Of a DNA stretch of 64,000 nt, positions 43,646-55,603 are shown in pieces. Below the pieces are notes generated by a model. That model was not told the DNA's origin. It made no database searches and saw only the letters and a list, made by a program, of their open reading frames with translations. Numbering within the stretch: the stretch's first letter is position 1; each line of letters begins with the position of its first letter. Source of the DNA: Naganishia liquefaciens (Eukaryota; Basidiomycota; Tremellomycetes; Filobasidiales; Filobasidiaceae). The stretch covers positions 112,051 through 176,050 of the forward strand of contig BLZA01000020.1 in NCBI GenBank assembly GCA_013423385.1, written 5' to 3'. Position numbers and translations under genes: made by a program.

Positions 43646-45847
43646 TTATGCGTCCGATTTCTTGACGGTTCCCTGTGAGAGAGAAAAGCGAATGAGCGCC
43701 GCGTGACACGATGTGGGCAAGAGCGCGCACCCCGCGCGCCAAACGTCCGGAACCGACGCGCGGTCGGCAGCAAGGACGTGGCGGACGGGGAATGCGCGGG
43801 TGATGAGGGAAGATGACTTACGTTACCGTACTGAACGAGCTGATACATCGTTCCGACGAATCCGGCGCCAAAGACGGCCATGTAGATGGCTGTTTGTGCG
43901 CGTGGCCAGTATATGCGCGGCCGGCAGGGATGCGGGATGCAAGGGAAGGCAAAGTGCGCGGGAAAGGCGGGGGAAAATGATGGAGCAGGCATTCGGCCGA
44001 CGGTGAAAGGCGCACGAGGTGTCGGTTCGAGTGTGGGTTGCGCACAGTGAGATGGAGAAATGTCCGAACGGGCGCCAGGATCCAGGATGCCGACGGTGGG
44101 TCGACAGATCGAGAGGGCGTCCAACCACCGAGCGAAAAAGTTTACCCGCCGACATGCACCACCACCAGTACACAATCCCAGACCCACCCCGACCGTACAT
44201 GCCACACGCACGACCACCAAAGAATACCGCCCAAACCGACCACGAACGAGCGGAACAGCACGAGAGAAGGAAACCACGAAAAGAAGGAAGAAACAAACAG
44301 AATCATGCCCGATCAGCGGCTCGCCGAGATAGTCAAAAGGGTGGGAAACGCACGGAAGTAGATTCGTCCGTTGCCACGCTTGTAGACGAATTGCTTGCCG
44401 GCTTGCGCCTGCGAGCGGGGGGGGGAGGCGATGAGTAGCAGTGACGTGATAGCGTCAGAATCGTCGACAAGGGTCGAGTCGTTGACAACGGTCCGGGTGA
44501 CGGCATGGCGGGATGCGTGTATTCGAGATCGAGAGGACCGAACGACCGGGGATGCGAATGTGTGGGCAGTATGGGTGGGGTGGCGGATGAAGCAAATGCC
44601 GATGGACCCATCGGTGTGACAGACCGTGCGGTGGGGGGCGGCATTGGAGCGTTGTCGAAAGACACGCGCATCGACGGGTCCGAGGCGGACGACACGGTCA
44701 ACGACGGACGAGTCCGAAGTAGACGACACGGTCAACGACGGACGAGTCGTTTCCAAATAAGACGTCGATAGTTTCACAAGCCGGGATCAAACGACGAAAC
44801 GACCAAGAGGTACACGAGGGAAAACGCAAGAAAAGAAAGATCGGAAAGCGTGTCAGTCCAATGTCGCTTTCTTTTTCGGGATATCCATACTGCTCTGCGG
44901 CGCTCATGTAGATCGGGAATGAGGAATGAGGCGAGGTGCCCGCGCGGTCCCTCGCGTTCAGGCGAAAAAGGCGTGTCCGCAATGCTGTAGGCGAGGTGCC
45001 CGCGGCGCTGATACTTTCGCTACGATTGACAAGAGGTATTCCGGCTGATGCCCGACGACAGAGATATCCTCGCTTCACGCGACAAGGGATTCTCACTCCG
45101 GTCGACGAGAATTGACCTCGCTTCGCTCGACGAGAGCTCGACGAGAGCTCGACGAGAGATAGCGGTTCTCCTTTGCTCAACGCTAGAGATGTGCTCGCTC
45201 CGCTTGACGAAAAGGGTATCCTCGTCAACGAGAAGGCATTCTCGCTTCCCGCGAGGCATCCTCGCTCCGCTCGACAAGATCGGGTTTCTCGCTCCCTACG
45301 GTCGCTCGATGGTCTTCTCGGCCGTCCTACGACTGCCTCGTGCCTGCGGCGCTGATATTCTCGCTGCGCTCGACGAGACAGGGTTTCTCTGCCGTCCTAC
45401 GACGGCCTCGGGGAATCCTTGCCTGCGGCGCTGGTATTCTCGCTAAGCTCGACGAGGCAGGGTTTCTCTGCCGTCCTACGACGGCTTCGGGGAATCCTTG
45501 CCTGCGGCGCTGGTATTCTCGCTAAGCTCGACGAGGCAGGGTTTCTCTGCCGTCCTACGACGGCTTCGGGGAATCCTTGCCTGCGGCGCCTTGTATTCTC
45601 GCTCCCTTCGGTCGCTCGGGGTAGTCTCGCTCCCCTTCAATCGCTCACCGCCCACTCTCCTCCATCACCCCACCACCTTCCATCCTCCCCTCCCCTCCTC
45701 CCCCTTCCCTCCCCCTCCTCCTCCCCATTCCCAACCCCCTCGCCCCTCCCGCAAATCCCTGCCAAACAAAAAAAAAACCCCTTTACGCACCTGCATCGCC
45801 TTTTGCTTCTCCAACACGTGGTTCTGCTTCTTGATAACAAAGTCCAT
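43646..45847 (-). CDS. COX7: Cytochrome c oxidase subunit 7 (COX7/COX7A-like), 4 small exons
   Basis: Small single-membrane-span subunit of complex IV in the inner mitochondrial membrane. Four exons on the minus strand, 45847-45791, 44408-44354, 43889-43822 and 43672-43646, give 207 nt and 68 aa with phases closing exactly. The N-terminal part (HVLEKQKAMQ) matches the family hallmark E/LQK-x-FQ; then AGKQFVYKRGNGRIYF lies at the matrix boundary, followed by the membrane helix IYMAVFGAGFVGTMYQLVQY, ending KKSDA. Yeast Cox7 is 60 aa. Intron 1 is 1382 bp and contains the same GC-rich repeat family as CSN3 intron 1; the others are 464 bp and 149 bp. Too small to be found by simple frame length. 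The identification rests on the short motif and topology, so moderately sure. Confidence 0.75.
44930..45640. repeat. GC-rich hairpin repeat array inside COX7 intron 1
   Basis: Same family as 23.7-25.0 kb: units carry TATTCTCGCT, CTCGACGAG, GCCGTCCTACGACGGC and CCTTGCCTGCGGCGCTG. Both arrays read the same way on the plus strand, while both host genes lie on the minus strand. Confidence 0.85.
45343..45600 (+). repeat. 79-bp tandem repeat, about 3.3 copies
   Basis: Exact period of 79 bp, shown by repeated phrases at 45340, 45419 and 45498 (CCTGCGGCGCTGGTATTCTC). Units two and three are nearly identical, so this amplification is recent. Since 79 is not a multiple of 3 but no stop occurs, frames run through it and look like repetitive proteins; they are not genes. 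Confidence 0.9.
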
Positions 45848-45852
45848 CTTTC

Positions 45853-45892
45853 TCGGTGCGGTGCGGTGCGGTGCGGTGCGGTGCGGTGCGGT
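45853..45892 (+). repeat. GGTGC pentamer microsatellite at the COX7 start
   Basis: About seven perfect copies of GGTGC (GCACC on the transcript strand) lie only a few bases upstream of the COX7 ATG, so in its 5' UTR or core promoter. Confidence 0.85.
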
Positions 45893-48125
45893 GTCCTTGG
45901 CCGTGGTATCTGCTGGATAGTCCCCCCCCAACCCCTCGCCCTCGCCCACATCCCCCCTTGTGCTCGTGGCTGTCATCCCCCGTTTGCTCGGAGGATCACG
46001 CGCGGAAGCGGGCGCACCGGGCGGGGGCTTAGGGGGGAGGGCGGGTTTGCGCCTTTTAGTGGTATCGCGCGCGCGCGCTAAGCGGGAGGGGAGGGGATAG
46101 GGGAGGTGGGCATGGAGGGGAGGGTCGGCTGAGCGGGGGGGGGGGGGTCGTGGATAGCAAGGCCATGGCATTGGCATTGGGTGCACGCGCCCCTGTGGTC
46201 GTGCATTGATCATAGTTTCTTCTTTTATTACGGGACGGATCTTGTGCGCGGCGTCTTTCGTGTTCGTGGTGGCGGCTGGTAGACGATTCGTAGCGGGCGT
46301 GAGCCAGCGTCTCCGACACGAGAGGGAAACCCCTTTGGCGAATACGCGCGGCGCGTTGTGGCGTCCGCGTCGTGCCCGCGAGATTCAGGTGCTGCTTTCT
46401 GATCCGCATCGGACCGTACCTCGCCATGGGTTAGCGAGCGTACCGTCCTCAAGCGACGGGGGGGTTAGCATCCTTCAATCAAGGCGTCGACGTTGGCAGG
46501 CGCTGTGGCCAAGGGAGCCGGAAGCGAGGCAAATCCCAACCACCCACGTTTTTCCTTTGGGAATGCCACACGCAAAACGAGGTTTGCAATAGGTTGTCGG
46601 CGGATTGGCCATGCCACCTAGTAGTTTCGGGGCAGTCGTGACGCAACTTTTACAGTCGTATATCGATTCCCCCCGCGTGTGTGCGAATCCACATGAGAAT
46701 CCTTGCCTAAAAACCTTGGCGAGAACACCCGATCTTGCGAGAACCATGAGCAACCGCGCGGCGGACGTCCTCCTTCTGCGGATATCCCGTCCGTTCCCCG
46801 TTGTCCCAAGACGCTCCTACAAAGTTCATTCCCGACCGGGAGGCAATTGCGCTCGAGTTGGGGTCTAGCAGACGGCGGAGAGTGCGTAAGGAGGGCTTGC
46901 CCGACGGTTCGCTTGATGGTCTGTCAGGAGCAAGCAGCTTTTAAGCGGAGATCGGTTGATACGTCGATTTGGGTCAAAGGTTGGAAAGCCGGATGTCGTA
47001 CGACCGGACTCACGGACCCCCGGCCGCGGTTCGTGATCTTGAAAGTAGATGCCAGCGCGCTGCGCAGTTGCCTCGCTCGTGCATGTAGACAAACATCGAG
47101 TAGAAGCTACACCTTTTGCCCTCGAGAAGTCCTGCATGGTGTTCGTATTGAAGACTCCCCCTACCTTGCAAACAACCATCACGAAGCGGTCTGGGTCAAC
47201 GTTCACCTTGCCCTGTCTCTGTGCCAAGAAACCAATTCTGGACTCGCCAAGTCGCAGGATTTGCCTTGATTAAGCAGATGCTGGACTCGAGTCACTCGAC
47301 CCGTTGTGCCCTCCGCCCTTGATGGCCGTTCGTCGGCTTGATAGTGTGCATGCCAACTTCTGCAGCACGATTCCAGTCGTCACTAGTGTCCGCACCACGA
47401 TTGACGTTTCTACACCTTTGTGCCGTGATAGAACGCCTGCCGCGATAAGGATCCACCGAGTCGCATCATACCGCCGTAAACCACCCACACCCCTGTCCGT
47501 CTTACGCCAAGTCACGCCCCTGTCTGTTTCCAAGAATCTACCAAGGGCAGCGTCACCGTTTCTCCAAAGCATCAGGCGATCCCCGATAACCCCGAATGCG
47601 TATGCTCGGGAGTGCGATACGAACGGCCCGTCGAAATTCACCTCCAGGCGTGCCCGGCGTGCGCGCCACTTCTTTTCCTCGGCGCGGTCTGCTCGGTCCA
47701 CACTTTCGTCAACCAGGGCACAGGGTCCGTACAGCCGTTTGTACTTCGAAGCGTCACTTATGACGAAAAGGCGGTCTCTGCCGTGGGTTCCCACACCCAT
47801 CATCGAGACTCTGTTGTACTCGGGGCACTCGGGGCAGGATATCCAGGGCGATGGCATTTTGCACGGATGGCAACGGCAGGCACGCAACCCCGCGGGCTTG
47901 ACAGCTTCGAGACATGTTCATGACAATTGACATCTATATATACACGACGGAAACGGCGTCATCGGCGGCCTCTGTGGGCGGCCTGCAAGTAAAGAATGTT
48001 GTACGGTGTGTTGTATGGTGTGTGGTGTGGCGGCGTGGCACATTTGACGGCCCGCGACAATAAAAAAATTGATCGTATTCCCAAAACTCTATGCGGCAAC
48101 GCAGACGCATCTCATCCTTCCGCGC
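45893..48125. other. COX7 upstream and intergenic region, no gene seen
   Basis: Contains CT-rich and G-rich tracts (a GGGGGGGGG run near 46135, an alternating CG run near 46070). Overlapping frames on both strands (188 aa plus at 46703; 205 aa minus and 208 aa plus at 47.3-47.9 kb) have no motifs. The 150 bp before 48126 should hold the OLE1 3' end. Confidence 0.45.
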
Positions 48126-49890
48126 CTACTGATCCTTCTTGACGGTAAACTCGCTCCTCGGCAGCGGCGCCGTGCGCGCGATCCTCAGCCTCTCGCTCGG
48201 CGGCAAGTGCAACGTGTACTTGTCGGCCTGCAGCGCCGCCGGCTGGAATTCCGGAACTTGCGAGCTCTGCGCCGAGAGGATGGACGCGGCCTCGTCGAGA
48301 TTGTCAAAGCTTGACAAGCGGCCGAGCGAGGATGCCGACGAGGCGGCAGAGGATGCACTGCTGATACTTGCGCTGCTCGACGCACGCGGGCGCTTGAGAT
48401 GTTCGACTTCCATGCCGCCGTCGAGAATACCGACACGCATCATGGCGAGCTGGTTGTGCGCGGCGTTCGAGTGATCGTACACGCCGCCGAAAAAGGCAAC
48501 ACTGGCGTCGGTTCCGATGGCGCGTTTGATAAGGTGGGCGCCTCCCGGGTGGTCGGCCGAAAAAGTCGAGACGTCGTGGATGAATCCGTGAATGACGACG
48601 AGTTCACGCGTCTTGGATTCCTCGACGAAATCGTCCCACGAGATGACGGGCAGCAGGTTGGAATCGACGGGCCACTGGATATGGGCGGATTCGTCGGCGA
48701 GCTTTTGAAGCTTCATCGTGTAGACACCCTTGCGAATTTCATTCTCCGGGAACGTCTTGAGATGTGTCGCCAAACCGAGCAACGAAGACGCCTTGATGAG
48801 CCACTTGGTCGGGTCGTATCCCAAGTTCCAGTACGCGTTTCGGTAGTCCATCGGGAACTGGTGGTGGAAGTTGTGGTAGCCCTCGCCGATCGTCACGAGC
48901 GCCGTGATAATGTGGTCACGCGGGGAATGCTTGTTGTCGAACGGTGTCTCGCCGAGCCAGTGCGCGAGCGAGTTGACGCAGAATGTCGAGTGGTGAACAA
49001 ACAAGAGTCGAGCGGCACCGGCAAAGAAGAATCCACCGCGCCAGTCACCCCATCCGAGTCCAGCCACGGCCGTGGGGAAGATGAAGCCCATGAAAACGAG
49101 CAGCGACAAGTAGTTCTTGTGCTGCCATCGGACGACCTTGTTGCGCGTCAAGTCGGAAACATCGGCCACGCCAATCTTGGTCCGGGGCTTGACGAGCATC
49201 CATCCGACGTGAGCCCACCAGAATCCGTGGTGTGCGCTGTACGGATCAAGGTCCGTGTCGGTGTATCGGTGGTGCGCACGGTGTCCACGGGACCACCATT
49301 TGATGGAACCCTGAACGGCTCCGGCACCGGCGCAGGCGAGGACGTATTGCAGGAATGTCGAGGCGTTGTACGATCGGTGGGCCCAAAGACGGTGGTAACC
49401 TGCGGTAATACCGAGACCGGTGATGTAGTAGTAGATGACCCTGCACGTCGAGCGGGTCAGTATGGGCAAAGGGAAGCAAACGCAACGTCGATACTCACGA
49501 CCACCAGAACGTCTTGGTATTCCAACTTGTCGTGAAAATTCCGTAGATGGTCAGGGCCGGAGTGACCGTCAATGCCAACAAACTGATCCACTGCAAGTTT
49601 TGGAACAAGGTTCGCGCCGTCAAGGGCGGCAATCTCTTTTGCGCATTGAGCGTTTTGGTGACGTAGTTGTCGGGAATGTTGAGGTCGGAGGGAACGTCGG
49701 TCGGGCTGATGGGTTTGATGGGGTTGGAGATTTCTGCCAACAAGGGGGATGAGACGACATGATCTTTGAACGACGGCCATGCTACTAGTAACTCACCAAA
49801 GTCCTGCTCCTGATCGGGCGTCATGGGCGGACTGAATGCTGGATCCATCGCAGCACCACGCTTGAAAGCTGCTTCTGCGGTATCAGCCAT
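48126..49890 (-). CDS. OLE1: Delta-9 acyl-CoA desaturase with cytochrome b5 domain
   Basis: ER membrane desaturase making palmitoleic and oleic acid. Three exons: 49890-49797, 49733-49499, 49440-48126; phases close to 547 aa, matching fungal Ole1 (about 450-550). The three histidine boxes are intact: HRLWAH (126-131), HRAHH (163-167) and HNFHH (about residue 300, in GEGYHNFHHQFP). Membrane segments flank them (SLLALTVTPALTIYGIF; LLVFMGFIFPTAVAGLGW). A cytochrome b5-like domain lies at the C-terminus (HPGG near residue 408) and supplies electrons in cis, as in other fungi. A Ser/Ala-rich low-complexity linker (SSSASISSASSAASSASSLG) precedes the last 60 residues. Start chosen at MADTAEAAFK; upstream sequence has stops. 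Confidence 0.96.
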
Positions 49891-52334
49891 CGTAAAGGAA
49901 AGGAGGAAAGGTTGAGGGCGAGACACGTGAACCAAAGATGATGGATGATCGTGGACGAGACGATGACCCTGGATGCCTTATAGGATGAGAATCGCCCGGT
50001 GGCAAACTCTCTCGCCCGCTCCACGCCGGTGGCCGTCATCGTTCGCATGCTTCCGATCTCCCCAATCATTTTTTCTGGGGAACGGACAACTAGGCGAGAG
50101 TTGTTTGGAGCGGGGGGGGGAGTTTGTAGGCTGATTTCCAGATTTTACGTGATTTTCGCTGCACGAGCGGGCCTTTATCCCCGAAAACACAAGATTCCAT
50201 CCATTTTATTCCAGCAGTTATGCTCATTTTCGATTCCCAGTTATCTTATCCGTATATCACGTCGGTCGGCAACCCGGCTATAGCGCGCACCGGCCGGCCA
50301 TTATGCCCGATGCAAATGTCCCGCCCGACGCGATGCCATGGGGTTTCGAGAAGAGAGGGAGAGGGAGAGCGAGAGAGTTGCAGAGCGAGAGGGATACAAA
50401 GATGAGATGCAAGACACGGCGGGAAGCTTCAGATGCAGCAGCGGACGGGAATCAGTGCGCAAAGACGAGATGTGGGGATGCTTTGACGTGCGTGAAATGG
50501 ACGTAGGAGTTTGGGGTTTGGGAATGTCTGGGCGAGATCGTGAGCTTTGATCCGCTGCGTATTTTATCCAACACAACGACTACCAGTGCCTGTGCCCGAG
50601 AGGCGGTTGTAGCCGTCATTGAATGCGCGACTTGTTATCTGAAATATGCTGGCATATCAATCGTCACGGCAGACTGATCGTGCAGCGCCTTGGTAGGGGT
50701 TTGCCAAAGCTCGAGCACACTATCGTGTAGCCTGCTAAAGTGCAGCGCGAGACGTCTGTCTGTCCCTCCGCCGTGCTTCACAATGTACACGCTACCGTAT
50801 CGCCAAAGATGCCTCAAGCGCCACCTGACTCTTCTAAAGAATGTGCAGACGGGATAAGCTGAGACGGCAGAGTGCGATGATGCGCTATCCGAGTGCGGCA
50901 TGGACTTCGTCGTTTCAGCTTGTTCTCATATAAGCTCTCGAAAATGGCGCATGATCATGTACAACGAGCGCGACCCTGGTATCCTGGAATGGACTATCCG
51001 TCCGATCCCCCCCGAGTAGCGTTGGTGCTCTGTAGAAGGTGAATTTCCTGCGTCAAAAACAATGAATGCGGCATGAGGCAAGAACCGAGAGAATAGAAAA
51101 AAAAGAGAGAAATCTCGGGCGCGCGTACAATTACGCGCACCCCTCAGAAGAATTCGCGCACCCCGCGCACCCCCGCGCTCCCCCCTGCGTATCACACGTC
51201 ATCTTTTCAGGTAGCCAATGTCCACCCTACCTGAACACCTCTCCACGACGCCTCGCCGCCTCACCTTACAACCTCACCTCACAACCTCACCTCAGATCCT
51301 CACCTCACCAGCGTCTGTCATTGAAACCCAAGAAGCTTTAGCTCAGTAGGGCAACTTCATTCGCCTTGCCTTATCGTCTTCATTCGACTTGCTTGCGACT
51401 TCTTGCATTGTTTCACGAGGCGTGGCTTCCTGTTCATTGTCTGGAAACGCAATCTCCAGAACAGCTTCACAAACTATATGCAAACTGATTAACCCGTGTA
51501 TAGCCGCTTGAGACGAATGGGTTACGTGTGTGTTAGAGACGAAAGAACTGCAGGAGCTCGCCGGACAAGTTACTACGGGATCTTCGTTCCACAATCAAGT
51601 ATGGTTGTTGGGGACCGGTCAGATATTGCGCAGTAGCAGATAGCACTGTCATCGCTTGGGGCATCCGGCCCTAGCGCGGACATTTACTGCTGCAAGAGAG
51701 GACCCTCACGAAACCGGAAGTGGAAGACGAGGGTAGCCTATCCCGAGAAAGTCTTGCGCTCAAGGGCCAAGGCAGCTTCGTAATTGGAGGGAAATCAAAG
51801 GGTCAACCATGAGTCATGAGGCAATTACAAAAGGGCAGAATGCCCGCCGTGAATGTCTCTTCCTCGTATAGGAAAGGCTCAGGAAACATGGTCTCCCTAT
51901 AACAAGTTCCATTTCCCCCATACGGCACGAATGGAACTTTATGGCTATTGAAGTATTTGAAGTATCTGCACTTGGCGCAAAATACGGACTGGAGCTATAC
52001 CTTCTGTCAAGGCACCGAATGGCTTCCGTCTCTTGGTTTCCGCCTATAAGCTCAAAGTGTTGTAGTCTGCTTGACAATTGTGCGACCTTATGCAATCCGG
52101 TGTCTGTTGAGCCACTCGGCACTTCAAATTGGTATGCCTGCGACCTTCACTACAGGAAGCTAGTGTCGGTGAGTGTGACGGCGAACAGCAGCTATGTCAC
52201 GACAGAAATAATGTCGTCGGTTACTACCATGTAATTGCTACATGGTGCAACCATGCAAGTGTCTTGCTTATGACCTTGCTAAATACCGCTTCCCATAGTT
52301 CACTTCAAATGTCCATGTTGCACAATTAGGTTTT
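49891..52334. other. OLE1 upstream region and gene-poor DNA
   Basis: The first 500 bp should hold the OLE1 promoter. A GAGAGAGGGAGAGGGAGAGC tract lies at 50352-50375, a G run at 50113-50120 and a CTCACCTCACAACCT tandem at 51240-51310. No gene recognised. Confidence 0.45.
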
Positions 52335-53690
52335 AGGTTTGACCCTCGATAATGTCCCCTGTTCTCTTTTTGTTGTGACTAAAAAGCTCCTCTACTTGGA
52401 CATGTAACAGTATCTCGATTGTCTGAGTCCTAGTCGGTCTTCGTACAACTCGAGCGCGCTTAACCTTGGACCATACACGACGAAGACATAACTTGTGTGC
52501 TTTGTCCTCATTCTTGCCACAACTGACACAGGCTGTGTCAGTTACTTAGCGTATATCTCCCGGATCTTAAGATGACACAGCTAGGGACGTAGACTATGTC
52601 CTCTTCACGGATCACCCCGCGAGATTCGCCGCTCTGATACGAGGCATGCCGTCTAAAAAAGGAGTGCTCAGTCATCACGCCCATTCAATCACGCTTGATC
52701 TCGCGTCGTCTGCGGCAAGTATCATTCCCTAGCTCCGTGCAAGTCGACAAGTAGGCATGATCCCCTTTGACTGGCCCCGCTCGAGCCTCGTACTGCAGCG
52801 AGCTGCGCTGCGTTGCATAGCGCTATCTACGACAACACATCTAGGTCTCCCACACATGCCAGAGACAGAACTTCCGTCCTCCATTCGCCTGACTTGTACT
52901 TTAGTTCTATCATTGTGTCGAGATACCGGCTACGTCGGCTAGTCTACGAATGGCAGATCGTACGCCCCTGTCCCCTCTTGGCTCCCATACATCATGAATA
53001 AGTATTGATAGCGGGCATTCCGCCTTCTGGTAATAGCCTCATGTCTTATGATTCACCCTTTGATTTCCCTCCAATTACGAAGCTGCCTCTGTAAGAGTCT
53101 CGACTACCAGTTCACTGATACCTCGCCCGATAGTCTATTTAGGTTGACAAATGTGCTAGTTAGGTTTATGGTTCGACACTCAGATAGGTTTGTTATCACC
53201 CTTTTGTTGTAACCAAGTAGCTTGTCTACTTCGGACTTGTATTCGTTTCGCGACTGTCTTGACTTTTAGCTACCGTTGTACAGCTCAGATGCGCTTCTCC
53301 TATCCTTCTACCCGACGATGAGAGCAGTTATGTCCTTTGTACCTATTATTAGTCACAAGTGACATAGGCTCTGTCGTGGACATAAGTTATGTCCATCGGA
53401 TCCAAAGCTGAAGACGTAATCTCTGTCTTTCTACGGATTCGCCTCCCAAAGGTAGTATTGTGATTTGTCTATATAAGGAGAGCCAAAGTTGTACCTTTTC
53501 ATAGCCTCATGTCTATGAAATCACGCTTGATCTCACCTAACCGGTGGCAAGAGTCACCCTCCTCCCCTTCTTAGTTGAACACGAAGCATAGTTCTCTTTG
53601 ACTGGACCCACCAGAGCCGCAGACTGTAGACAATCGCACTATTTCATGTTGCTAGCTGCTACAACGCTATACAGGTCACTTACACTATTC
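52335..53690 (+). repeat. Two diverged tandem copies of a repeat of about 0.8 kb
   Basis: 52335-52900 aligns with 53157-53690 in order: TTAGGTTT...GACCCTCGATA / TTAGGTTTATGGTTCGACACTC, TTGTTGTGACTAAAAAGC / TTGTTGTAACCAAGTAGC, AATCACGCTTGATCTC in both, CCTTTGACTGG / TCTTTGACTGG. It looks like decayed LTRs; no coding sequence lies between them. Confidence 0.6.
52915..53105 (+). repeat. Dispersed repeat, copy at 52.9 kb
   Basis: It shares GAGATACCGGCTA, CATCATGAATA, AGCGGGCATT, CTCATGTCTTATGAT and CACCCTTTGATTTCC with 59540-59830, and partly with 59965-60125. The two copies bracket the MULE cluster in direct orientation. Confidence 0.65.
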
Positions 53691-53960
53691 GTCCTGACGT
53701 AATCCGTCCATGCCTTGCGGCGGAATGCGCTCACGTAAGCTATCTTCTCGGGCCGGTTGTAGACCTTGTGTTAATACGGATCCGCTAACGCACCTACCTC
53801 TGTGCAGCTTGCACTTGATGCGGGAAAATGTAAGCGCAACTGAGATCTCAGAACCAGTGAAAGTTCATAGTCATAGCGGCATCTACTTCGGTATTGAAGT
53901 CGTAACAATCCTGTGTGCCCATTATCCAGCGTTTTGCAGCCTGATCAGGCGGATTTCGAC

Positions 53961-55327
53961 ATGTCTTCAGAGCATATGGCGTCAAGCGGATCGCACTGGA
54001 CATACGGCGTCTCGTTGGATGGATCGGCAGCACACCTCATTTCTCCCTCGCCTGCAGCTTACCTACCGCGTGAACAAATCGAGCCGGATCTTTTCTTAGC
54101 AGCTTGGGCTGATGAAAACGAAAACCCTGCTACGCCATCCTTGGTACGTTACGTTTTCTAGTCAGTTTGAGCGTTCTAGATAGAGCATGAATTCGACAAA
54201 TTACCTTGCGTTCTCTTCGCCGTATAGCAATTAGAGAACGATCCGCTTTTGGATGTGCCCCTACAAGATTGCATCCCGCTAACGGAAGCATCTGCCTTGC
54301 TACCCGGTCAAGACAATGAACCCAATCTGGTTTCGATATACAATTTGCTGCACGAGCCTCATGAATTTCCAGCCCTTTCCCGGATAGACCCGGCGTGTAT
54401 CGTAGCGCCCTCGCCACCCATATGGGAATACCCGCTGGAATTCCACCGACAGCTGCTGGCGATACACCCGGCGTGGTCGGAAGACTTTGGCTTTCTCATC
54501 TCAACCAAAAAGATCGACAAGAAAAAGCATATTGTTCTGGAAAATGAGGCTACAGGACTTCAGCATCCAAAGCGAGTTTTCTTGCACTGCAGTCGTTCCG
54601 GAAAGTACAAATCGCACAGCAAAGCCAAGTCCCAGCCGAAGGAACCAAAGACGCGCAAAACCAATTGTCCTTTCCTGCTGAAATACTACTGGCATCCAGA
54701 CACGCAGGTCTTCAACCTCCACGAAACATCCGTGCTGCGACACAACCACCCATCCGACGATCCCGCTTGCTTCCATCAGTACCGAAGACTCGCCGGTGAT
54801 ATGCGTCAATACGCCATCGACTTGATTAACAGGATGTCTCCGGCTCGGCTCTCAGCTGTCTCCAATCTAAATACGGCACACGATGCTTGGACACCAAAGA
54901 GGATATCCGGAATTTGCAACAACGGGTATGGCGGGAGGAAAGAAGGGGCATGCGCTCCACGGAAGCAATGCTTACCGTTTTGAAGACGGGAAACATGTCA
55001 GCCCGATCCTGGCTGGATCCGAAGACCGCCGAATTGCTGGGAGTACTTATATCCGATCCTCTCGCAATAGCCCTCGCGCAAAAGCACGGGCAGGTCTTGG
55101 AGAGGGACTGCACTTACAAAACCAACAAGTACAACATGGCTTTTCTGCATATCACATCTCACACCAGTACCTCGCACACGTTTACCGTGGCAATCTGCTT
55201 TCTCCGGCAAGAGACGACTGCCGTTTATACGCGTACGATAATGGAGCTGCATCAAATGATACCTGGCTTGCCGACAAAGTCCGTGGTCACCGATGCCGAG
55301 GCAGCGTTGGCCGCCGCATTAAAAGCC
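53961..55327 (+). pseudogene. MULE (FAR1/MuDR-type) transposase, 5' half only
   Basis: Exon 1 53961-54143 and exon 2 from 54228 join in phase 0. The N-terminal DNA-binding part carries KTNCPFLLKYYW and a conserved HNHP box (VLRHNHPSDDP). Near 54880 a 1-nt frameshift switches to another frame that continues with the start of the catalytic domain (DCTYKTNKYNMAFLHI, SHTFTVAICFLRQET, KSVVTDAEAALAAAL), with the first and second acidic residues of the DDE triad (D in DCTYKTN, D in VTDAE). It stops abruptly at 55327 where the next element begins. The third catalytic residue and the SWIM finger are missing, and no 3' half appears on the far side. Confidence 0.8.
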
Positions 55328-55429
55328 GGGGAAATTTGCAAAAATACCCCTGTACTTTGCCCTAAATATGACAATACCCCTGCATCGACGAAAATTACAG
55401 AAAATACCCCTGTCGCTTTTATTTTTTCC
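55328..55429 (+). repeat. Left terminal inverted repeat of the MULE
   Basis: Contains three spaced copies of AATACCCCTG (about 55342, 55371, 55403), ending near CCCCTGTCGCTTTT. The inverse complement of 57735-57835. Confidence 0.85.
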
Positions 55430-55603
55430 AAAGCGCGTTTTCTTTGGGTGAAACCCTTTAATGTGACACAAAAATGGCTGTCAGACCGATGCTTGACGCG
55501 TAGAAAATCAGCCAACGCCGGCATAGTAGTGATAAACTGAGCATAGAGAACGACGATTACGAGATCTATTAGGGCAGGTGCATAGCTCTATCGTCGATAC
55601 AAA

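Noticed and set aside
45419-46081. 220-aa plus-strand frame with repeated GFSAVLRR-type peptides
   Set aside because: It arises from the 79-bp tandem repeat and CT-rich DNA within the COX7 intron and upstream region.
47270-47930. 205-aa minus and 208-aa plus frames facing each other
   Set aside because: Both are open only because of GC-rich composition; neither shows a motif or start context, so neither is supported.
48399-49535. 378-aa plus-strand frame opposite OLE1
   Set aside because: Antisense shadow of the OLE1 coding exon; it has no motif of its own.
51330-51400. Possible tRNA D-arm (TTAGCTCAGTAGGGCA phrase)
   Set aside because: No anticodon arm and no GGTTCGA T-arm follow at the right spacing.
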